A stretch of DNA of 64,000 nt from the NCBI GenBank assembly GCA_020796225.1, contig CM036775.1, positions 4,785,393 to 4,849,392 on the forward strand, given 5' to 3'. The notes under the pieces were generated by a model. It ran no database searches. It was given only the letters and a program-made list of their open reading frames with translations, and was not told where the DNA came from. The translations under genes were made by a program, and so were the position numbers. This document shows, one piece after another, positions 13,001-22,000 of this stretch (positions are counted from its first letter, which is position 1; each line of letters begins with the position of its first letter). The DNA comes from Arion vulgaris (Eukaryota > Mollusca > Gastropoda > Stylommatophora > Arionidae).

Positions 13001-16000
13001 GGCACTTGTTTCTGGGTCCCGCAAAGGATCAAGAAACATGTAGTCCAACTGTGTTGCGCACGCACACCAAATTTTTCAGGGACAAATGAACCCAGAATTA
13101 GAATGGCACAGGTTTCTTCTTTTGTCGTCACACTGCTACCGGGTTGCTGCCCAGTGTCGTGGTTTTCTGTTTTTGTCTTGCGCTGTTCTGGTGGCTTGTG
13201 TGATTGTTATCTTTGCTCTTTTACAGGATTCTGCACGCTATCTAACCATCTTTTCCGTGGTCTTCCTCTTGCCTTCTTTCCCGATGTTCTGTTGTAGAAG
13301 ACTCTGTATGTATACTGTGGAGTTTGGATGCATTCTTATTAAGTGGCCAAACCACTTCATTCTTTGTTTCTCATGTAATTCAAGCAAGGTTTTGTGCCAA
13401 TTTTCTTTCTTATGCTGATGTTACTAATGAAATGTATTATCAACTGTGTTATCAGTGCCTAAGATAGTGATAAATTATCATAACGCTATTGTAACATTAT
13501 AACATTATTGATATGGAAAGCTAACTATCAAGCAGAAATCAATCAGAGGTGCCTATGTAGACTATGCCTGAATTAATAGTGAGCAAAAAACAAAATTCAT
13601 GGTGTCTCAGAGAATAGAGGGAATAAGATGGTATGATAGGGTCACAAATGAGGAACTTATGGGGAGAACAAGACAGATTCCAGGAATGAACAGGTTAAAA
13701 AAGATGCTAGGCTGGATAGACACACTTTTCAAACCGGAGGGGGATATAACAAGAAGGGTCCTTGCCTGAACCCAGGGACAGCGAAAGAAGGGAGGCCGAG
13801 AAATACATGGAGACGAGATTTGGAGGCGGAGATCACAATATAAAGAAGAGCTGGAGGAGCTGCAGGAAATAGCAGAGATAGAAAGACTGCTGAGTTGGTT
13901 GAGGGCCCATGCCCAACCGGGTAAAAGGCAAGAGAGAGAGAACAACAAATTCACTGTTGCAATTTTTTTCAAAACTTACATTGCTATAACACGCTGTTTA
14001 GGCAGTGTAGGGCAGAATTGACATGTGCCTGCTGAAGTTAATGGCCACAAGACTAGTGCTGTCGCTGTGAAACTATTCAGATTTTTCTTTATGCCCCTGA
14101 CAGAAATAACTCATTGCCTTACTAGAGATTGAACCCGGTCTCCACATGGAGTTCGCACTCTATTCTATTCAACCAGACACTCTACTATATTTCAATTTGA
14201 CTACATTCCAATTTGAACACTAAATTTTAAAAAACTAATATAGATTACCCGAGGAAGTTGTAGGCCTATGCCCCAAAAGGGGAAACAGAAAGGAACATAG
14301 AAGAAGATATTACGGGGTTGTTCTGCTTCCATTTCAGAGACAAATCATAAATCTCTCCTGCACCGATCTCAAACGTTAAGTCTCTTTTATTCAGAAAGTG
14401 CTTAACATATATATGTATAAACTTATTAAATTGAATTTGATCATGGGGGACAGTGTATGAAAATTATATAAACAAAGTACTGTATTTTTACAAAGTACAG
14501 AAACAATATACATCATTTCTTCTTCTTATGTTGCCTCTATGAACTCCAGGCATAGTCAGGGTGCTGTTATGATCTTCTGACTGATTTTGCATGAAGGCTT
14601 GCTTTCCATTATCAGTGTTCCTGCCATACGGCATGCCTTCTCCGACTTAGCAACGTTTCAACCAAAGGACTTTATCAAGAAAAAGGATACAAAAGAAGCA
14701 AATAAATTCTAACTTTCTATATGCCAGACATAATGAAAGGCAAGAGGAAGACCACGGAAAGATGGTTAGATGGTGTAGCAGAATCATGTAAAACAAAGAT
14801 AAAATCAACAAGCCCAGAACAGCGCAAGACAAAAACAGAAAACCATGACACTGGACAAAAAACCCGAAGCAGTGTGGCGACAAAAGAAGAAGAAGAGCAA
14901 TGTATCAGCCAGACAATAAATCCATAATGGATTTTTAAAATTGTTTTTGTACTTTATAAAACAATAGAACTTTTTTTTCATGAGTTTACCATAGCTACAA
15001 AGTTGTACTGCAGTCTTCTTAATCGAAATAATTTACTAAATCATAGGCTGCGATCCCTAACCTCATGGGCAAACAGATGGTGTGTCAGCATCAACACAGA
15101 TAAGTGAAACACTAAGCTTTTTTCTCTCTCCCAAACAAAAGCTGCCACTATTAAAATAAATGGAGAACTGCAAAGAAATACAACAACCTACCTATCTCGG
15201 AGTTACATTCGATGATAGACTGATGTGGACTACATCAACAAGGCAGCAAGGCCGGGAGGTTGGCCATCCTGGAAAATTAAGTAGAACACTTGGGGTGAGT
15301 CAAAAATCTTTAAAATTTTATCAGCAGGGCATCGACCACACCTGGAATATGGGTCAGCTCCATGGTGCCCAGCATCAAATCCCAATTAGGAAACTGGATA
15401 AGGTCCAAAACCCAGGCGCTTTGTCATCACGGGAGAAATGGAATCAACACCAATAGTGGAGAGGGAAAAGAGTGGGGAGACAAGCACTGAAGAACCAGAA
15501 CAAAAAGTGATGACGCAGATAGAAAATTTTCCCGGGGTATGCCAAGCCACCCAATGGAAAACAGATTCCAAAATCTAGCATTGGGCGGCTGAAAAGAACA
15601 GCTTTATTCATCAGGCCAAAAAAGACTGAATAGGCAAACTTCAGACCTACCAAAAGTTGGCATTCCCTAAAGTCTGTGCCAGAGCAAACCCTGGAGAGAG
15701 GAGACTGAACCAGAAATATGTATCCAGACGAAGTTAAAAGAATACTGACAAGGATGAGCAGACAGCATCCGCATAAAACAGTCACTCTCAGTTTACTTGA
15801 TGAAGAATACCCACATGACCTCTGGGTCCGGGTATACATGGATGGGTCAGCAGGAAATGCAGTGAAGAATGGAGGAGCAGGAGTGTACATAGAATACCAA
15901 AACAACGCTAGAGATGCGTTTAAAAAGTACCACGAGGAAATTCTGTCACAACTATGATGCAGAAATTCAGATAATCAAGGTGGCAACTAAAAAACTGTTG

Positions 16001-19000
16001 AATTCAGACCCGATCCTCAACCTGTTGTATTTTACTAATGTAAAATCAGCACTCCAAGCACTCCAGTCAAAATTGCAGGTCTCAGACCCTCTGTCTAAAT
16101 TGTCCAAGCAAGCGGGTCATCTTGCAGTGGATACCCTCTCACTGTGGAATACCCGGAAATGAAACAGCAGACCGATTGGCCAAGGAAGGTGCTGCAGGAG
16201 AGCAACGGATGTGCCAGTTATCTCCCAAAAGAAAAGGATGATTAAATAAATAAAAACAAATACCAACACAAGCGATTACTATAATATGGGCAATTGGAAC
16301 AAGTTGTCATTCTCATGAGAACAACAATCGTCATGGCCTCATGTATACAAAATTCAAGTTTGGGAATTCAGCCTTTGTACATGTGGACGGGACCCCTAGA
16401 CTGAGAGCACATTTAAGACTGCCCCGAATATGATCACTGGGCAAACTCATTTGCATGAAGGTAAGGTTTTTCCCCCTCTTGCTCCAAAAGTACTCGATTT
16501 GTTTCCCACATGGAGTGATCAGGATATTTTTCAAGAGTCCTGATCTCAGTGTAGTGGATAGTCATTCCCTTACCCCAATAAGTTGGTTATTACCTCACAG
16601 AGGTCAGATAATGTTGATGTTGGACATTATCGTTAGCAATTTCATTGCTAGATAATGGAGCAATGATGATTGTTGGGTCCTTTCTTTCCTTAGGGTGGGG
16701 TTGGTTATATTACCTCTTTGAGGTTTTTATAATGTGATTAGTTAACATTATATAATTTTTTTATCTTCAATTTGTGACTTTTTTGTTTTTTGAATTTCAG
16801 ATTTCGCAAGACTCTGCCGGCAAGAGTGACATGACGGTGCGGATGTGAGCTCCCTGCCCACCCCACGACATGTGAGGATAGGATTCTGTACAAACCTCCT
16901 TTGGGCCCAGTTTTAGCTCTCGAGGTAGTGGAGATGCTGTTGGGTCGCCCTGGAAGACAATGCGCTTATGTTCCAATTAGGGATATGCAATAATGCTGAT
17001 TGATTTCTTTTTACTATTGTTTCAGCACAAGCAAAAAGGGTTTACTGTTGATGTTAACATGGTCACCTATGACCAGTTGATGAGTCACGTTCAGGGCGTG
17101 TGGTGACTGGTTCCATTTGCTCGTTCAACGGTTTATCTAGATCCCGTCAGGTTTTTTCCTTCTTTTGACCAGTTTGGCTGTGTAGTTAGTTGTTGTGGAG
17201 CCCGTTTAACGACGTGTAGTGACTTTTTCCCTATTCAGCTCTAACACCTGAAGGACTCTACCTGTGAAATTTTTGAAGGTTGGATTTCGAAAGTCGAAGC
17301 CGAGGGTCTCCAGGGGTGTAGTGGATAGCCAGTTCCCCCCCCCCCAGGTGGCAGCTGAGGAACCAGACAGTTAGTTTTAGTGTGTAGTTTGTATATATTT
17401 AGATTTTTTAATGCAGAGACTTGTGTTTGCACTCTCTAAGCAGAATGCACACTAAATGAGACATTTATGTAGTGAAGCTAGTTGACGTAGAATTGTGTAG
17501 GGACTGCGTAGCAACGTTAGTGATGAAGGAGAGCGACATAAACACTGAAACGAATAGACGTGTTTTGTTACCACTCTTAACATCGAATAAAACAAATATA
17601 CAACTAATAGGATGGTGTTTGGTACTTTATACTGTTAAACAAGATGACAAGTTATTATGAGTTACTTTGAGTTCCAACAAGTTAACCTACAAGAATAAAA
17701 CCCAGTAAACCATCATCATCACACCATCCTATTACATCAGTGTAGGTAACAATGAATTGGTTATTGGTTACTAAACTGACGTCATTGCCCCTCGGGCAAA
17801 CCCTGGTGCTCAGTCTCCCCCAACAGATATCAAGAGTATGCATACTGATGGTTCCTTGGGCTCGTTGATTAAACACACCTCTCACTCTGCCTCTCAGGCA
17901 TCCAGTTGACTGAAAAACGGGTAACTCCAAACTGCTTAATCGCGATCGATTCAACATCATTTTGTGTCCTCACCCAACAGACGTGCAAGAGACCGAAGAA
18001 TATCCCCCTTATCCATCTTCAACTCCCGAACAATCGATGCTGTTGATGCAAGCCTGTCGCTCTCTCATTACTTAAACCCCATGCCAGGACAGTATATCCA
18101 CGTAGCCTCTGGAGGTTAGAAACCTATAGGCGACATCCACACGACATCAGGTAACAATGAATTCCTAGTCCTAATGGAGATGGACTATATGTAACAGAAA
18201 GGGGAGTCTAGGGATGAGTGGGGGTGAATATCCTGGGCACAGCAGCCATCTTTCAATCTGTAGCAGTAGGGGTCTAGGGAATTTGGATGGGGAGAATATC
18301 CTGTACGGAGCCAGCTTTGAACTGTAACAGTCAGGGTGAAGAAATGGATGGGGAATATCCTAGTCACTGCAAGACATAAAGGTCCGTGCAAGTGTGGGTG
18401 ATGATGCCAACACAGTACGGTAAAAGCAGAAAAGAGATCTGCTGGTCTGTATATCAGTCATTCGTATCCAATGCTTCTCTCTGTCTTACTCAAGTCTTTA
18501 TTTAAATTTATATGTTTTTTAACTATTCTTAAACAATAAAATACATGATTTTATTACAACTACATAAACCCAACAACAAAATTAATATATATAAACAAAT
18601 ATTTAACACCTAAAAGAATATCTCCTTAAGTAGTTTCTAATATAACTTACCTAATTTTCCCATTTTCTGGCTTATATCCATAAGAAGTATAAACACAACT
18701 TGATCTATTCCTATGCAAGTCTATGTGTTCAAGTCAGTACTGAGGGTTCTCTGAAGATGATGATAATCAAGACTTCAAAGTAATTAAGAGACAGTATGTC
18801 TAAAGCGATTTCCCCCGAAGTCTCAGCGATGCTTCACGAAGGTCTAGTCTTCTAGCCCTTGATGATAAATAAAGACTTCAAAGTCATTTGGGAGACGGCA
18901 TTTTCCAGCGGATATTCTCATGAAGGTCTTTTTCTTCTATCGTTCTGGCCTGTTTAATCATTCTCATTGTGATATATGCAAAGCATCAGGCGTGTTTATG

Positions 19001-22000
19001 CCAGCCTTCAGCACCTATTTGAGCTCAGTTGTTATCCCGGTGGTGTTCGATTTCAGCCAGCTTTTGATTTACTAGGTGAGTTTTCCCCTAGGGTTCGATC
19101 CAACTTGCCGATTTTGGGCTTTGTGACCCGCGGGACAGTAATTCCTTTATGTACCCGTTCTGACTGAGAAATATTCGGGCCTGTAAGCTTATCCTCGGAC
19201 GACGTCTTACGTATAAAACACCGTGTAAAGTATCGTTCCAATTTTTCAGACCACCTTCCTGTCTGATCCGTGGATTGCGCCCTGCTTTACCGTCATTTTT
19301 AATTTGATCCGGAGAAGGAACATTCTCAGCCTTTCTAGCGCGCATTAGTCGTGGCAATTTGCAATTAACCTCAGCACTGGCATGGGGCCGAGTACAAACA
19401 ATGTAGAGGTCGTTTCAGTCGGCTCTATCAGCGAATCGAGGATTTTGCCCCCCATCCCCCTTGATTATTCGGGATTTTATTACGACTGTCAAACCCTTTG
19501 CCGGTTGCCCAGGCTGGCAGTTCCGTTAAGCATCACCAACCTCAGTTCTTCGGGATGTTAATTTTTAATCCCGTACCTTGCTTTTCCCAGGCGGGTATTT
19601 TCGTTATGCACTGAAACGCAACTTGTTCTTTTGCGCTCGGCAAACCTTGCCCAGCATGTGTCTGCCCAGGCTACCGGCGGGTCAGCTGCAATCTTCTCTC
19701 GCACCGACACGAGGGAGACTTTTTATTCTTCGGTCCTGTCTTATTTATTTTTGCCGGGGCTGGCAATTTTTGCCCCCTCCTCAGGGCCGACTTGCCTCAC
19801 TTGGGCATCGTTTGGTCACTGGATGCCCTCTCATCCATGTCAGAGACTTTCGTTGCTCGTGTTTGCGTTCAGGGACTTGGGCAATATCTTGTTGGACATC
19901 GGTCGGGAGATTGTGCATTTTTTGTATGTATCTTATTGTATTTCGTAATTGCACTGCTACACTCAGTGTTTCTCTCCCGATCCCTGCCCTCTTAGTCGGC
20001 GGCCAGTCTGTTTCAGGGTCACCGCGGGAGGTTGGGGCAGGGTCTTGTATGCGCGCCCTGCTAACCTGGCTCATGTTACACCAGACCTCATGAGGCCTTT
20101 GTTAAACCCTCGCTGATTTAATAGGCCATTCATGGTTTCACCGTGAGACAGTGTGAACTAGGCATGCATGGAATTTTTGGGAAAACAAGCATATGTAACT
20201 ACTGGCAAGGATCAACCAGATAGGTGTCATGGACAGACTGGCCCCGACCAATGCTGGGGTAGGGAGACAGCGCCTGTGAGACGGATCGAGCGTCCCGCGA
20301 AATGCGAATGAAGCAAAGCGACGAGCGCAGCTTCCAGATTGCGGCAAGACTTGCACCTGCCAAGAAACGACACCATGTTACTACCTGCGGACCCACAAGC
20401 TCGTTGCGAACCGGGCCTTTAGCGAGACCACAATCGCGGCCCGTTAAATTTTAAGACTGCTGCTTCACATCCGACCGAGAAACTCCGATATCGGACACAA
20501 TCACCACTAATTGGACTGCGGCTACAGGCGATTTCTTCAACAGCCCTTTCACTTGTCCCTTATTCGCTGGGAGCCTGTTTCGCGTGAAAAGACGAGGAGG
20601 CGCAGCATCCGTTAGAACTATCCCGATTGTTTGCACACTGGGAACCGCGTTAACTGACTGCTCGCCCCGTCAAGCGGTTATTTCAAAAGTGGGAAGCACA
20701 TTTGCAGAACAAAACCCAGATTTCATGAAGGTCTATTCTTCTAGACTGTTGATGGTGACGTCAAAGTCATTAAGAGACATATGTCTCAGGTCTAGCCGTA
20801 TCCAATATACCTCCTGAAGTTCTCTACTGGTTTTCTTATTCTGCCTAGTGCCTGTGCCAGAGTTCTCTGCTTCTGTCTTGCCAGAGTTCTCTTACTGTTC
20901 TCTGTCCGTCTTACTGTAGACCAGAAAGTATCTTGTGGTGACTTCTAATTTACTGGCCTACTGGCTCTCAACCAGACTCTACCTCTGTGAGTTACTGGCT
21001 CCTCTCTATCTGTTCTACTTTTCTGGCCTCACTATCTAACTCCTGCTGTCTGTGGCCCTTTCATCCTCTCTTGTCTTCTCAGTCTTCCTTCTTTTTCTAC
21101 CTGGCTATGACCTAGCTATAATTATATGGTCCCACTTTCTTGATTACTAATCAGACATCAATGAATTATCAGATGTCACCAGATTGTTGCCAAATAGTCT
21201 GGACTTGTTACATTTCAACATCTCAGACCACTCATAAGCCAAAAAATGGCAACAGATTAATACAGCTCTGTGTATGTATGCTGACACTCTGTTAATTGAG
21301 ATCGGACTGTGCGCACTACAACAATATTCTGCGCAGCTGTCACGCTCACACCATTATGGAAACATTAGCCAAAATAAGTTATGCACTCCCAATGGAAATG
21401 GGAGAACTGTCCTGTCCACTTTTACATAACAAAATCTAGCTGTAAGAGTAAAAAGCTTTCGGTTAAAGCTGACAAGCCATATGGCTGGAAAGCCACTGCC
21501 ATACAAAAATTCATGAAAATTGTTTTCATTCTAGTTTGACCAAGTCATTTGAACGACCACTTCTCTTTGCCATTGATCTTCTTCTTCTGTCCATATCGAT
21601 GACTTATTAAGACTACTCTTTGTGATTTGTATTTGATCTGAGCCTTAAGAGTGATTGTACATTGTACCAGTAATGTACTACAAGTAGGCCTGCAAATCCA
21701 TTTCTGGGATACTATTTATTTAAAATACTTCTCTACCTTAGTTGTCTCTTATGACATGTGCCTTGTGGTAAGCAGTGATTGCTTGCTTTGAGAGACCCAG
21801 CAAAAGCAAAGACAGAATTTCATATGCAAACCACTTCAGAAATCATGGTTAACTCTTTGATCTCCATTGTTAGCTACTTGTAGTTACAGCAAGGAACACC
21901 TGCTATCCTCCTTGACATGTTATTGTATCCCTTTCCTTTAACTAGAAAACAATTGGTAATTTGTTCGAATGGATCTCATACACTGGGCAGTCAATAGGAG

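Noticed and set aside
13607..13972. 121-codon minus-strand frame
   Set aside because: Antisense to a LINE C-terminal fragment.
19578..20093. 171-codon plus-strand open frame in the GC-rich block
   Set aside because: No recognisable domain, and a long open frame is expected by chance in GC-rich DNA; kept only as part of the unknown block.
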